Below, one piece after another: positions 23,719-32,707 of a DNA stretch of 64,000 nt (within the stretch, counting starts at the first letter, position 1; each line of letters opens with the position of its first letter). The position numbers and the translations under genes are program-made. This DNA comes from an uncultured Eubacteriales bacterium (lineage in GTDB: Bacteria > Bacillota > Clostridia > Lachnospirales > Lachnospiraceae), in assembly GCA_900314845.1 (NCBI GenBank), contig OMWV01000022.1, positions 1-64,000 of the forward strand. The letters run 5' to 3'. Below the pieces are notes generated by a model, which did no database searches, was not told the origin of the DNA, and saw nothing but the letters and a program-made list of their open reading frames with translations.

Positions 23719-24354
23719 ATGGCAGAAAATCTTCTTCCCAGGATCATATGCTTTGGCGACTCAAACACATACGGAGCCCACGGTTTTACCGGCGGCAGAT
23801 ACAGCAGGCAGGAAAGGTGGACCGGCCTTCTGACAGACGATCCCCTCTTCAGCGGAAAATATGAATTTATCAACATGGGCGAAAACGGGAGGGCGATCCC
23901 TTCCGGCGATTTCGAGCCTGATTACGAATGCCGGCAGATAGCAAAAAACGGGCCGGCAGCCCTGCTGATCATCATGCTGGGCACAAATGACCTTTTAAGC
24001 GGAGCCAGGGGGCTGACGAATGCCGTGTCAAAGATGGACGGCTTCCTCCAGAGTCTTCTGGCCTTTGAACCGGCCGAAAGCCTGATAGGAGGCGACGCCT
24101 CGCGGCTGCTCCTTCTGGCTCCGGTACGCACAGACCTGGCCCGCTACGGGGCCCAGGGAGCCCGTTTTGACGACCTGTCCGGCCGCCTTGGCGGGGAATA
24201 TTGCCGGCTGGCCGAACGCCTGGGCGCGCATTTTGCGGACGCCGGAAGCTGGGGCGTGCAGACAGGCCAGGACGGAGTGCATTTTACAGAAAAGGGCCAC
24301 AAGACATTTGCCGGCTGGCTGAAGCTGGAACTGGCAGAGATCCTGGGCCTGTAA
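23719..24354 (+). CDS. SGNH/GDSL-family hydrolase
   Basis: The 211-residue protein has the blocks of the SGNH esterase superfamily: block I ICFGDSNTYG with the nucleophile serine near residue 12, block III LIIMLGTNDLL (GxND) at about 89-99, and block V DGVHFTEKGH with the catalytic Asp and His near 190. It resembles arylesterase or acyl-CoA thioesterase-type lipases of the TesA class. No signal peptide is seen, so it is cytoplasmic. ATG 23719 is chosen for AAAGGA nine bases upstream and because homology starts there. The gene converges with the acyltransferase gene, whose stop lies seven bases away. The substrate is unknown. Confidence 0.88.
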   Translation: MAENLLPRIICFGDSNTYGAHGFTGGRYSRQERWTGLLTDDPLFSGKYEFINMGENGRAIPSGDFEPDYECRQIAKNGPAALLIIMLGTNDLLSGARGLTNAVSKMDGFLQSLLAFEPAESLIGGDASRLLLLAPVRTDLARYGAQGARFDDLSGRLGGEYCRLAERLGAHFADAGSWGVQTGQDGVHFTEKGHKTFAGWLKLELAEILGL

Positions 24355-24361
24355 GTCTCTT

Positions 24362-25099
24362 TCAGGCTCCCCTGCCCATGGTCAGCCAGAGAAGACCGTA
24401 TATGACCGGCTGATGGAGAAGATAGAGGATAAGGGTGTGGCGGCCGGCTGCCTCAAGAGGCGGGCACCATCCCTTCTTCAGTCCGTCCATGGCCCGGCTC
24501 TTTCTGATCAGCCTGTGCAGGTAAAAGCCTGTCAGGTAAAGGAAGAACCAGGGGAAAAAAGGGAAATAATCCGTTGAGAAAAATCCTTCGAAGGGGAAGC
24601 CGAAAAATGTGAGAACATAAGCGCCCGGTCCTGCGGCGGGAACCGCCGTATATTGCCTGGCGATCAGGGTGAACATCACAAAAAGAGCGAAATTTGCCCC
24701 TGCCCCCGCACCGGAGGGAATCTTTGGCAGGGCAGACCCCAGAAGATAAGAGGCCATCTTGCAGGAGCCGATGAGAGTCAGCACGCCGAACAGGATCCGT
24801 TCTTCGGGCATGAAGATCAGGGTCACGGCGCTGACCAGGGCTCCCGCCCCCAGAACCTGAAGGGCGCGGATCAGGCTCTTCCCTGTCCTTGCTCCGTCCT
24901 CGGGGAAGGTCAGAGAGGCGCTAAAGCCGGAGAGCAGGATAAAGGACCAGCAGATGCTCTGCTGCCACAAGAAGCCCGGCCTGCCCTGATACCAGCCCAT
25001 GGCAGGGCCGAATATATAATTGACATCCCAGAGGGCATGATAAAATATCATACTGATCAATGTGATGCCGCGCAGTCCGTCCAGTTTTCTATAACGCAT
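24362..25099 (-). CDS. Heparan-alpha-glucosaminide N-acetyltransferase-like membrane protein (DUF1624)
   Basis: The 245-residue membrane protein has six to seven hydrophobic segments. It begins RKLDGLRGITLISMIFYHALWD, the signature of DUF1624/HGSNAT-like membrane acyltransferases, with the conserved aspartate and histidine; LLSGFSASL and the terminal HTLILYLLHQPVIYG also fit. Family members are thought to move acyl groups across the membrane; the substrate of this short bacterial type is unknown. ATG 25099 has GGGAGG upstream. It is a single gene, reading towards the SGNH hydrolase. Both act on acyl groups by family, but are on opposite strands, so joint function is only suggestive. Confidence 0.8.
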   Translation of the reverse strand: MRYRKLDGLRGITLISMIFYHALWDVNYIFGPAMGWYQGRPGFLWQQSICWSFILLSGFSASLTFPEDGARTGKSLIRALQVLGAGALVSAVTLIFMPEERILFGVLTLIGSCKMASYLLGSALPKIPSGAGAGANFALFVMFTLIARQYTAVPAAGPGAYVLTFFGFPFEGFFSTDYFPFFPWFFLYLTGFYLHRLIRKSRAMDGLKKGWCPPLEAAGRHTLILYLLHQPVIYGLLWLTMGRGA

Positions 25100-25178
25100 A
25101 GACTTCCTCCCTGCCTTATTTTTCAGTTCTATCAAGTGTAAAGCTTTTGCCCATCTGTGTCAATGCCCGCAATTATGA

Positions 25179-25223
25179 TATAATACTCATACTTAGATGT
25201 TTTCTGAAAGGGGTATATTCGTG
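25179..25223 (+). promoter_or_regulatory. -10 box and GTG start of the following gene
   Basis: TATAAT at 25179-25184 puts the transcription start near 25191. The ATG at 25197 would leave no room for a ribosome binding site, while AAAGGGG (25207-25213) stands seven bases before GTG 25221. The GTG is therefore the likely start. Confidence 0.55.
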
Positions 25224-25961
25224 AACATTGATCTGGAAACTCTCAATAAATTAACAGAAGAAAAACCGGAATACGCGCGCGAGGAAGTTCTCAATCTGAC
25301 AGGAGAACTTCTGAAGGGGGCGCAAACGGCTCCCGGCTGGGGGCAGGCCGGTCAGATGACTGTCCTCATCCGGGCTGCCTGTTATTATATTGAAAAAACA
25401 GGCGACGCCGGCATCTTAAGGGAGACGTGCGGCAAGATGCCGGGGCAGGATAAGGTATGCAATCTCCTTTACTGCTTATACGACGGCTTCCACCTCATCA
25501 GCAGGGAGGAGTGCCGGCCGGATCCCGGCAGAGCTGAGAGTGCTGACACTTTCCGCTGCCAGGCCCGCGATTACATAGAAGCCTGTTCCTCTTACTCCCG
25601 CCTTTGCACTGCCCTGGATGAGGACAAGGATTTCCGCTATATGACAAGCGGCGCCGCTTCTGTCTCCCTCCGCAGCCAGTGCATGAAACCAACGTCCAGC
25701 GCGGGGGCAGGCCCCAGAACGGGCAGTGAAAAATTTCTCTCCTACGGCAATGAGGCTAAGCTGGCTGCCAGGGAAGTTTCTGCCATGCAGCAGATGTTTA
25801 AGTCCCTGGACGAGCCTTCTGACGGCATTCCGCCGCAAGAGGAGGGGAAAGCGGCTCTGGATGACAAGGTCTACTGTCTGAAGTTCGGCCTCAGCGGCAT
25901 GGACAGGAGGGATGTCTCCTCCCGGCCGGACACTGGACAGGATGACACGGAAGATGTATAA
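25221..25961 (+). CDS. Uncharacterised cytoplasmic protein
   Basis: I do not recognise this protein of about 246 residues. It starts (from GTG) with NIDLETLNKLTEEKPEYA, is predicted mostly helical up to about residue 160, has several scattered cysteines (CYYIE, CNLLYCLYDG, CRPD, CQARDYIEACSSYSRLC), and ends in a disordered stretch rich in Ser, Pro, Gly and Asp. There is no signal peptide or membrane segment. It precedes the CDP-glycerol transferase gene by 55 bases on the same strand, so the two may share a transcript. The low-complexity tail suggests a lineage-restricted protein. Confidence 0.6.
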   Translation: MNIDLETLNKLTEEKPEYAREEVLNLTGELLKGAQTAPGWGQAGQMTVLIRAACYYIEKTGDAGILRETCGKMPGQDKVCNLLYCLYDGFHLISREECRPDPGRAESADTFRCQARDYIEACSSYSRLCTALDEDKDFRYMTSGAASVSLRSQCMKPTSSAGAGPRTGSEKFLSYGNEAKLAAREVSAMQQMFKSLDEPSDGIPPQEEGKAALDDKVYCLKFGLSGMDRRDVSSRPDTGQDDTEDV

Positions 25962-26016
25962 TAGGCCGGCTGCAAGTTTACACTGATATTACATTTCTTT
26001 TTTATGTGAGGTTAAT

Positions 26017-27210
26017 ATGGCTTTTGGATTTTCAAGAGGCAGCAAAAAGGAACAGGTCAAAAGAAAATGCGACCGCTGGTACCGCTGGTCCCCTATCAAG
26101 AAGAATAAGATCGTATTCAGCCAGTTCGGAGGCAAGGGCTACGGCTGTAACCCCAGAGCGATCTGCGATGAATTTATCAGAAGAGGCGGGAACTACGATC
26201 TTGTCTGGATCCTTGCCAAAGTCAACCCCAGGGAATTTGCCAACATTCCGGACGGAGTGCGCGTCGTCCACGGCGAGGGGGCTCTCCATGAGCTGATCAC
26301 GGCCCGGGTCTGGGTCAACAACGTTCTTTTCAATGATCTCTACAATCAGGGTCTGCGGAAGAAGAAGGGGACGATCTACCTCAACACATTCCACGGGGGC
26401 ATCACCCTCAAGACAGAGGGGACAGACAAGCCCACATACAAGGAAAAATCCTTCGATAAGATGAGCCAGAAGGAGAAGAATTACAGGATAGACGCCGCCA
26501 ACGTGGACTATATCACATGCGGCTGCGATCAGGAGAAGCATGTTCTCGATGAATTTTTCTACGGGCATGGCCAGATCCTAAAGCTTGGCGACGCCAGGAC
26601 GGATATGATGGTGAACGGATCCCCCGCCGACGTAAAGAGAGTCAGGGATTTCTATCAGATCCCGGACGGGACAAAGATCGTCGTCTATGCTCCGACCTTC
26701 CGGCCGGATCTGAAGATGGACGCTTACAATCTGGACTACTCCCGGATCCTCGACACGCTTGAGAAGCAGGATGGATGCCCCTGGGTCATGCTGGTCCGCC
26801 TCCACCCCAGGCTGGCCGACCGGACAAAGGATATCATACCTGCCGGGGATGAGCGCCTGATCAACGCGGCCGCCTACCCGGATATGCAGGAGCTTTCCGT
26901 GGCGGCAGACCTTATGATCTCTGATTACTCTTCCACGATCACCGACTTTATGCTTACCCGCAAGCCGGCTTTTATGTATGTCCCGGACCTGAAATATTAC
27001 CTGAAAAAGAGGGGCCTTTATTTCAAGATGGAGGATCTGCCTTTTCCCTATTCTCTCACGAACGATGAGCTGAATGAGCAGATCGGCTCCTTTGATCAGG
27101 AGGACTACAGCCGGAGAGTGGACGCCTTTATAGAGAAGATCGGATATCTGGCTGACGGACACGCTTCCGAGAGGATCGTGGATTTCCTCATAGAGCAGAT
27201 GAATAAGTAA
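26017..27210 (+). CDS. CDP-glycerol glycerophosphotransferase family protein
   Basis: The 397-residue enzyme belongs to the TagB/TagF family, which transfers glycerol phosphate (or similar) from CDP-glycerol to build teichoic-acid-like polymers on a membrane lipid. Family marks are TFHGG at about 126-130 with the conserved histidine, GDARTD, VVYAPTFRPD, VRLHPR near 270, and the nucleotide-binding DLMISDYSSTITDFML at about 307-322. Length is typical of a single catalytic domain without extra tandem units. GAGG lies five bases before ATG. TagGH-like export genes are found at 42004-43956, so a polymer of this sort is likely present, though the nature of the acceptor is unknown. Confidence 0.88.
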   Translation: MAFGFSRGSKKEQVKRKCDRWYRWSPIKKNKIVFSQFGGKGYGCNPRAICDEFIRRGGNYDLVWILAKVNPREFANIPDGVRVVHGEGALHELITARVWVNNVLFNDLYNQGLRKKKGTIYLNTFHGGITLKTEGTDKPTYKEKSFDKMSQKEKNYRIDAANVDYITCGCDQEKHVLDEFFYGHGQILKLGDARTDMMVNGSPADVKRVRDFYQIPDGTKIVVYAPTFRPDLKMDAYNLDYSRILDTLEKQDGCPWVMLVRLHPRLADRTKDIIPAGDERLINAAAYPDMQELSVAADLMISDYSSTITDFMLTRKPAFMYVPDLKYYLKKRGLYFKMEDLPFPYSLTNDELNEQIGSFDQEDYSRRVDAFIEKIGYLADGHASERIVDFLIEQMNK

Positions 27211-27232
27211 GAAAAGGAAATAATATACAAGA

Positions 27233-28399
27233 ATGGACAACGCGATAGAGATGGAAACCTGGCAGCTGGCGGATCTGCCGGAAGGAACCTATGAACTGAT
27301 TGACATCCGCGACCAGTCGTCTTTTGAATACAGCACCATGCCGGGCGCTGTCAATATACCCGACATCCTGCAGAGGGCTGCCGCCCAGGCTCTGGATAAG
27401 GAGAAGGGGGAGGCCGGCCTGCTCCCGGCAGACAAGAAGCTCGTGCTCTTTTGCATGCACGGGACAGAAAGTCTTCCCGTGGCCGCTGCCCTGCGCAAGC
27501 TGGGCTTTGACGCTTACAGCCTTAAGGGCGGATTTTCTGCCTGGATCCTGGCCGATATGGACGACACGGACCGGTCGGAAGAGATAGACGACTCCATCCG
27601 CAAGAACAAGCATTTTCACAGATGCCTTTTCAGCAAATTCGCCAAGGCCTGCAAGACCTACGAGCTGGTCCAGCCCGGCGACCGGATCGCTGTCTGCATA
27701 TCCGGGGGCAAGGATTCCATGCTGATGGCCAAGCTCTTCCAGGAGCTCAAGCGCCACAACAAGGTGCCCTTCGAGCTCACATTCCTTGTCATGGACCCCG
27801 GCTACAATGAAGTCAACCGCATGCTCATCGAGCACAATGCCCGGACCATGGGCGTGCCCATCAAGATATTTGAGACCAGGATTTTCGACGCGGTATACAA
27901 GATAGACAAGAATCCCTGTTACATGTGCGCCCGCATGCGCCGCGGCCACCTCTACGCCAAGGCAAAGGAACTGGGCTGCAATAAGATCGCCCTGGGTCAC
28001 CATTACGACGACGTGATCGAGACCATCCTCATGAGTATGCTCTACGGATCCCAGATCCAGACCATGATGCCCAAGCTTCACAGTGATCACTTCGAGGGAA
28101 TGGAGCTGATCCGCCCCATGTACCTGATCCGGGAGGACAATATAAAGGAGTGGAGAGACTACAATGGCCTGCACTTTATCCAGTGCGCCTGCCATTTTAC
28201 GGACACCTGCTCCTCCTGCCGGCCCGACGGCAGCTCCGTGTCAAAACGCATGGAGATCAAACACCTGATTCGGGACCTGAAGAAGACAAATCCCTACGTC
28301 GAGGGCAACATCTTCAAGAGCGTGGAAAATGTCAACCTGCGCACGGTCATGGCCTACAAAAAAGACGGGGTCAAGCATTATTTCCTGGAAAATTACTGA
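27233..28399 (+). CDS. Rhodanese domain fused to TtcA-like tRNA thiolase
   Basis: The 388-residue protein has an N-terminal rhodanese domain (ELIDIRDQSSFEYSTMPGAVNIP; active-site cysteine C74 in LFCMHGTES), and from about residue 130 a TtcA-like PP-loop ATP pyrophosphatase with SGGKDSM at about 157-163. It also has the CYMCARMRRG pair (CxxC) and a further cysteine cluster CHFTDTCSSC. TtcA adds sulfur at C32 of tRNA with a 4Fe-4S cluster. A rhodanese module carries persulfide sulfur, so the fusion could supply sulfur to the thiolase in the same chain. The exact base modified is not proven. It begins 22 bases after the transferase gene and ends at a strong terminator. Confidence 0.88.
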   Translation: MDNAIEMETWQLADLPEGTYELIDIRDQSSFEYSTMPGAVNIPDILQRAAAQALDKEKGEAGLLPADKKLVLFCMHGTESLPVAAALRKLGFDAYSLKGGFSAWILADMDDTDRSEEIDDSIRKNKHFHRCLFSKFAKACKTYELVQPGDRIAVCISGGKDSMLMAKLFQELKRHNKVPFELTFLVMDPGYNEVNRMLIEHNARTMGVPIKIFETRIFDAVYKIDKNPCYMCARMRRGHLYAKAKELGCNKIALGHHYDDVIETILMSMLYGSQIQTMMPKLHSDHFEGMELIRPMYLIREDNIKEWRDYNGLHFIQCACHFTDTCSSCRPDGSSVSKRMEIKHLIRDLKKTNPYVEGNIFKSVENVNLRTVMAYKKDGVKHYFLENY

Positions 28400-28410
28400 T
28401 CACAAAAAAA

Positions 28411-28450
28411 GACTGCCGCATCAATGAAACATTCCATTCATGCGGCAGTC
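28411..28450. terminator. Bidirectional terminator between the TtcA-like gene and oppF
   Basis: Perfect 11-base arms GACTGCCGCAT (28411-28421) and ATGCGGCAGTC (28440-28450), with CTTTTTC after it on the plus strand and seven T on the minus strand. Confidence 0.9.
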
Positions 28451-28462
28451 CTTTTTCTTATC

Positions 28463-29398
28463 TTATAACCATTTTTCAAATTCTTCATCTGTGCACTTCA
28501 CGTAGTGGGTGCCTTCTACCAGATGATTTGTGCCCTGGCTGTAGTCTATGCCGGACGTCTTGTAATCGTATGTCAGGGCCTTCCTCTTCTTCTCTACCTG
28601 GGGATTTGGCGCAGGGATAGCGGAGAGCAGGCTCTTCGTGTAGGGATGGACCGGATGATCGAATATCTCCTCCGTCGTCCCGGTCTCCAGCAGGTGGCCC
28701 AGATGAAGAACGCCGATCCTGTCGGAAATGTACTTGACCATGGACAGGTCGTGGGCGATGAAGAGGTAGGCCGTGCCGGTCTCCTCCTGGATATCCTTCA
28801 TCAGGTTGACTACCTGGGCCTGGATGGAAACATCCAGAGCCGAGATACACTCGTCGGCTATGATGAGCCTGGGGTTCATGATCAGAGCCCTGGCTATGCC
28901 GACACGCTGTCTCTGGCCGCCGGAAAACTGGTGGGGATAACGGGTCGCGTGCTCGGGGGAAAGTCCTACCTTCTCCAGCATGGCCTTTATCTTATCCTCC
29001 CTGTCCCTGGAACTCTTATAGCTGTGGTGGATATCCAGGCCCTCGCCTATGATATCACCGATCTTCTTGCGGGGGTTAAGTGATTCCATGGGATCCTGGA
29101 ATATCATCTGCATCTGAGTGCGGAGCTTGTCGTTTGTGCCCTTGCTCAGCCTGCCGCTGATATCCATCCCGTTGAACGTGATCTTTCCCGCCGTCGGGTC
29201 ATACAGCCGGATGACGCTTCGGCCTATGGTGGACTTGCCGGATCCTGACTCCCCTACGAGTCCATAGGTCTCGCCCGGATAGATGACAAAATCAACTCCA
29301 TCCACGGCCTTTACTGTAAAATTCTTATTTATCCTGAAATACTGCTTCAGGCCCTCTACCTTAAGGAGGGGCTCAGCTTTCTGATGATCATTCGGCAT
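28463..29398 (-). CDS. oppF: Oligopeptide ABC transporter ATPase OppF
   Basis: The 311-residue ATPase has Walker [10 protein letters not shown], the ABC signature [15 protein letters not shown], Walker [13 protein letters not shown] and the switch histidine in FIAHD. The C-terminal Opp/Dpp extension ([19 protein letters not shown]) identifies the peptide-transporter subfamily. It powers import with OppD as a heterodimer. The start overlaps the end of oppD by 11 bases, which implies coupled translation. It is the last gene of oppABCDF and is followed by a strong terminator. Confidence 0.95.
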   Translation of the reverse strand: MPNDHQKAEPLLKVEGLKQYFRINKNFTVKAVDGVDFVIYPGETYGLVGESGSGKSTIGRSVIRLYDPTAGKITFNGMDISGRLSKGTNDKLRTQMQMIFQDPMESLNPRKKIGDIIGEGLDIHHSYKSSRDREDKIKAMLEKVGLSPEHATRYPHQFSGGQRQRVGIARALIMNPRLIIADECISALDVSIQAQVVNLMKDIQEETGTAYLFIAHDLSMVKYISDRIGVLHLGHLLETGTTEEIFDHPVHPYTKSLLSAIPAPNPQVEKKRKALTYDYKTSGIDYSQGTNHLVEGTHYVKCTDEEFEKWL

Positions 29399-30482
29399 AT
29401 TTGCCAGCCTCCTTCTTCATTCTCTCTATCCTGGTCTTGAGCTCTATGGGCATCTCTACCTTGGGAGCCCTGGGATCCAGGAGCCATGTCGCGGCATAAT
29501 GGGTATCCGTGATCTTGAACATGGGAGGCTGCGCCTTGTCATCCACGACAAGGGCATACCTGTTTCTGGGGGCAAATGCATCGCCCGGCTTTTCATGGAG
29601 AAGGTTGGGCGGCGATCCGGGTATGGTATAGAGTCTGTCATCGTCCGTATCCAGATCCGGCATAGCTGAGAGCAGACCCCAGGTGTAGGGATGACGGGGA
29701 TCATAGTAGATCTCGTCTATGGTTCCCTTCTCAACGATCTTGCCCGCGTACATGACATTTACATAGTCGGCAACCTTAGCCACAACGCCCAGATCGTGGG
29801 TAATGTAGATAACGGATATGCCTCTCTCCAGCTGAATCTTGCGGATGAGTTCTATGATCCTGGCCTGGATGGTAACATCCAGAGCCGTCGTCGGCTCGTC
29901 GCAGATCAGAAGATCGGGGTCACAGGCAAGAGCGATGGCTATGACGATCCTCTGCCTCATGCCTCCGGACAGCTGATGGGGATAATTCTTCATCCTTTTC
30001 TCGGGTTCTTCTATGCCTACTTCTCTCAGGAGCTCGACAGATTTGTCCCAGGCCTCCTGCTTGGGCGTGCCGTAGTGCCAGATCATGGCCTCCATGACCT
30101 GCTTGCCTATCTGCATGGTCGGGTCAAGGCTTGTCATGGGATCCTGGAATACCATGGCGATCCTGCGGCCGTTTATGTGCTCCCGGATCCACTTTTTGTT
30201 CTGTTTGAGGATATCGACGGTATCGGGGCTGCCATCCTTAAGGTGCGTATAGGAAAAATTGATCGTTCCGCTGTTGACGACAGCATTGGAAGCCAGGATG
30301 CCCATGGCAGCCTTCATGGTGACAGACTTGCCGGATCCCGACTCGCCTACGATAGCTACCGTCTCCCCCTTGTAAAGGTCGATATCCACGCCTCTGATCG
30401 CGTGCACCAGGCCCGCTGTCGTGCGAAAAGAGATGTCAAGATTTTTTATCTGAAGAATCTTTTTGCGTTCTTTTTCTGACAT
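29388..30482 (-). CDS. oppD: Oligopeptide ABC transporter ATPase OppD
   Basis: The 364-residue ATPase has Walker [10 protein letters not shown], signature [15 protein letters not shown], Walker [13 protein letters not shown] and the peptide-transporter C-terminal part with [17 protein letters not shown]. Members with this extension can hold an iron-sulfur cluster through cysteines; none of the expected cysteine sets is seen here. The predicted insert after Walker A ([20 protein letters not shown]) is longer than usual. It lies 18 bases after oppC and overlaps oppF. Confidence 0.95.
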   Translation of the reverse strand: MSEKERKKILQIKNLDISFRTTAGLVHAIRGVDIDLYKGETVAIVGESGSGKSVTMKAAMGILASNAVVNSGTINFSYTHLKDGSPDTVDILKQNKKWIREHINGRRIAMVFQDPMTSLDPTMQIGKQVMEAMIWHYGTPKQEAWDKSVELLREVGIEEPEKRMKNYPHQLSGGMRQRIVIAIALACDPDLLICDEPTTALDVTIQARIIELIRKIQLERGISVIYITHDLGVVAKVADYVNVMYAGKIVEKGTIDEIYYDPRHPYTWGLLSAMPDLDTDDDRLYTIPGSPPNLLHEKPGDAFAPRNRYALVVDDKAQPPMFKITDTHYAATWLLDPRAPKVEMPIELKTRIERMKKEAGKYAE

Positions 30483-30500
30483 ATTCTTCCTCCTTTCGCC

Positions 30501-31574
30501 TTACATTTCCTTGAGGGTAGGATCAAGAGCCTCACGCAGGCCGTCAGCGACAAGGTTGAAGCTGAGCATCAGAAGCGCCATAACGATGATCGGAGGCACG
30601 ATCTGATAGGAGTGCGTTGTGAAGCTGTTGAATCCATCCGAGATCAGGGATCCCAGGGAACACTGGGGAACAGGGATGCCCAGACCTACGAAGCTCAGGA
30701 AAGCCTCTGTGAAGATAGCAGTGGGGACAGAAAACATAACCTGCGTGATGATAGGGCCGATGATATTGGGAAGGATCTCGCGGAATATGATGAAGAAGCT
30801 TCCCGCTCCCAGGGTCCTGGAGGCAAGTACGAATTCTCTCTCTTTTAATTTCAGCATCTCTGCCCGGGCGATACGGCTCATGCTGATCCACTCTGTCAGC
30901 ATGAGGGCAAATATGATGGTGATCATACCCGGTTTTAAGATGAGCAGGAGGAGAGTTACGATGACAAGCCTGGGGATACCGTTGGCGATCTCCAGGATAC
31001 GCTGCATGATCATATCCACCCTGCCGCCGAAATATCCGGAGATCAGGCCGTAGCTCATGCCGATGATCATATCGATGATGGCTGCCGCCACCGCGATGAT
31101 CAGGGATACCCTGGCTCCTTCCCAGGTACGGGTCCAGATATCACGTCCGAAGTTGTCGCTTCCGAACCAGTAATAAACATCCTTAAGGCCCTTGTCCACG
31201 TAGGAGTTGATCTTTGTGTGGCCGGATGAGGTCTTCATGGTCTCATGGCCGTCGAACATTCCGGTCTTCTCCAGACCCGGAACTCTGGGAGCCAGGTTCT
31301 TCTCATTCAGGTTCTGCTCGGAATAGGAGTACTTGTTCATGCCGGGACCGGCAGCCGCCAGTATCGTGATCAGCACGATCAGGACAAGGCCGACCAGGGC
31401 GCTCGTCTTTCTGACAAATCGGATCAGGGCGTCCTTCCAAAAGCTCTGGGCGGCAAAGTTCTCATCTATCGCCAGAGCGCTCTCGTCATTCTTTAAGACA
31501 AAATCCGAATCGACCGGCACGTACTCGGGAGTCTGAACCACTGCTGCTGCCGCCGCTGTTTCCTTTTTACTCAT
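30501..31574 (-). CDS. oppC: Oligopeptide ABC transporter permease OppC
   Basis: The 357-residue permease has a cytoplasmic N terminus of about 45 residues with an Ala-rich start (KKETAAAAAVVQTP), a first membrane helix (TSALVGLVLIVLITILAAAGPG), an external loop, and the five-helix BPD-permease domain with the EAA loop (ARAEMLKLKEREFVLASRTLGAG). It forms the membrane channel with OppB. It starts six bases after oppB, so the genes are tightly coupled. Confidence 0.94.
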   Translation of the reverse strand: MSKKETAAAAAVVQTPEYVPVDSDFVLKNDESALAIDENFAAQSFWKDALIRFVRKTSALVGLVLIVLITILAAAGPGMNKYSYSEQNLNEKNLAPRVPGLEKTGMFDGHETMKTSSGHTKINSYVDKGLKDVYYWFGSDNFGRDIWTRTWEGARVSLIIAVAAAIIDMIIGMSYGLISGYFGGRVDMIMQRILEIANGIPRLVIVTLLLLILKPGMITIIFALMLTEWISMSRIARAEMLKLKEREFVLASRTLGAGSFFIIFREILPNIIGPIITQVMFSVPTAIFTEAFLSFVGLGIPVPQCSLGSLISDGFNSFTTHSYQIVPPIIVMALLMLSFNLVADGLREALDPTLKEM

Positions 31575-31580
31575 AAGGCA

Positions 31581-32516
31581 TCAGTCTCCTTTCTTTGCCA
31601 GACGGATCCTCGGGTCTATGACTCCGTAGAGGATGTCGACGGCGAGCATGATCAGTATGTACATAGCCGAATAGATGAAACTCATGGCAATGACAACATT
31701 GTAGTCGTTAGACTGGATCGCATTGACCAAAAGAGAGCCTACGCCGGGAATGGCGAATATCTTCTCAACGACCAGGGAACCTGTCATCAGATCGACGATC
31801 AGCGGCGCAAGCACCGTGATGATGGGGATAAGAGCGTTCCTCAGCGCGTGCCGGAAGATGAGGGCTCTGCCGGACAGGCCTTTGCTCTCTGCCAGGAGCA
31901 TATAATCACTGCCCATGACCTCCATCATCTCGCTTCGGGTGAACCTGGCGATAGATGCCATGGTGAACATGGACAGGGAGATACTTGGCAGGACACTGGA
32001 CGTAAATGCCTTTCTCGCGTTGAATAGGATGGGGAACCAGCCAAGCTGGAAACCGAACTCATAGCTGAGGAAAAGGGCAAAAACGTAGGAGGGTACCGAT
32101 ACGCCGATAACAGAGATGATCGTGCAGATCGTATCGATAAATGTGTCATGCTTGAGGGCAGCTATGAGACCGAGGATCAGTCCCACGAGCGCTCCGAACA
32201 CAACAGCCGCGAAACCTATGCCCAGAGATATAGGGAGCCTTGTCTGTACAAGCTGGGAGATCGGTGTATTCTTCGATATATTATAGCTGACACCCAGATC
32301 GCCCCGCAGCAGATTCCCTACATAACGGAAAAACTGAACGATGACCGGCTGATCCAGTCCATACTTGGCATAGAGCGCAGCCCTCATATCCTCACTCAGT
32401 TTCTCATCGTTGAAAGGGGATCCGGGCATCAGCTTCATCAGCACAAAGAGGATGAGCACGATCACAAGAAGAGTAAAGAGAGAGGTGATCAGTCTCTTTA
32501 TTGTATACTTTTTCAA
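31581..32516 (-). CDS. oppB: Oligopeptide ABC transporter permease OppB (TTG start)
   Basis: The 311-residue permease has a first membrane helix right at its N terminus (RLITSLFTLLVIVLILFVLM), then DPB-type signatures such as YGLDQPVIVQFFRYVGNLLRGDLG, and the EAA loop ARFTRSEMMEVMGSDYMLLA. The gene start is TTG at 32516: AGGAGG lies seven bases upstream and the encoded KKYTIKRL matches the usual OppB beginning. The open frame reaches 32624, but that part lies in an intergenic stem-loop. It follows oppA after 191 bases that hold a terminator-like hairpin and a long stem-loop. Confidence 0.92.
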   Translation of the reverse strand: MKKYTIKRLITSLFTLLVIVLILFVLMKLMPGSPFNDEKLSEDMRAALYAKYGLDQPVIVQFFRYVGNLLRGDLGVSYNISKNTPISQLVQTRLPISLGIGFAAVVFGALVGLILGLIAALKHDTFIDTICTIISVIGVSVPSYVFALFLSYEFGFQLGWFPILFNARKAFTSSVLPSISLSMFTMASIARFTRSEMMEVMGSDYMLLAESKGLSGRALIFRHALRNALIPIITVLAPLIVDLMTGSLVVEKIFAIPGVGSLLVNAIQSNDYNVVIAMSFIYSAMYILIMLAVDILYGVIDPRIRLAKKGD

Positions 32517-32555
32517 CTTGTGCCTCCTGGAAATAATGTGATCTTTTAGGGAAGG

Positions 32556-32622
32556 GTATAAGCCGCTTCTTGCCAAATGTCCATACGCGGCAGGCGGATG
32601 GCCGCTTGGCAAGGGCTTATAC
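32556..32622 (-). other. Long stem-loop between oppA and oppB
   Basis: Two consecutive paired segments, GTATAAGCC/GGCTTATAC and CTTGCCAA/TTGGCAAG, form a 17-base-pair stem with one 4-base bulge and a loop of some 29 bases (arms at 32556-32576 and 32606-32622). It begins 40 bases before the oppB start. It may set the ratio of binding protein to transporter through mRNA stability. Confidence 0.65.
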
Positions 32623-32656
32623 ACGTTAATTCAGTAAAGGGATAAAATCTCAAATA

Positions 32657-32686
32657 ACCGCACCGGAGCACAGGCTCCGATGCGGT
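32657..32686 (-). terminator. Partial terminator after oppA
   Basis: Hairpin ACCGCATCGGAG/CTCCGGTGCGGT on the minus strand, 22 bases after the oppA stop, with TATTTGAGATTTT behind it. The T run is broken, so leak into oppBCDF is expected. Confidence 0.7.
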
Positions 32687-32707
32687 CATGATCATCTGCC
32701 GGGATGC

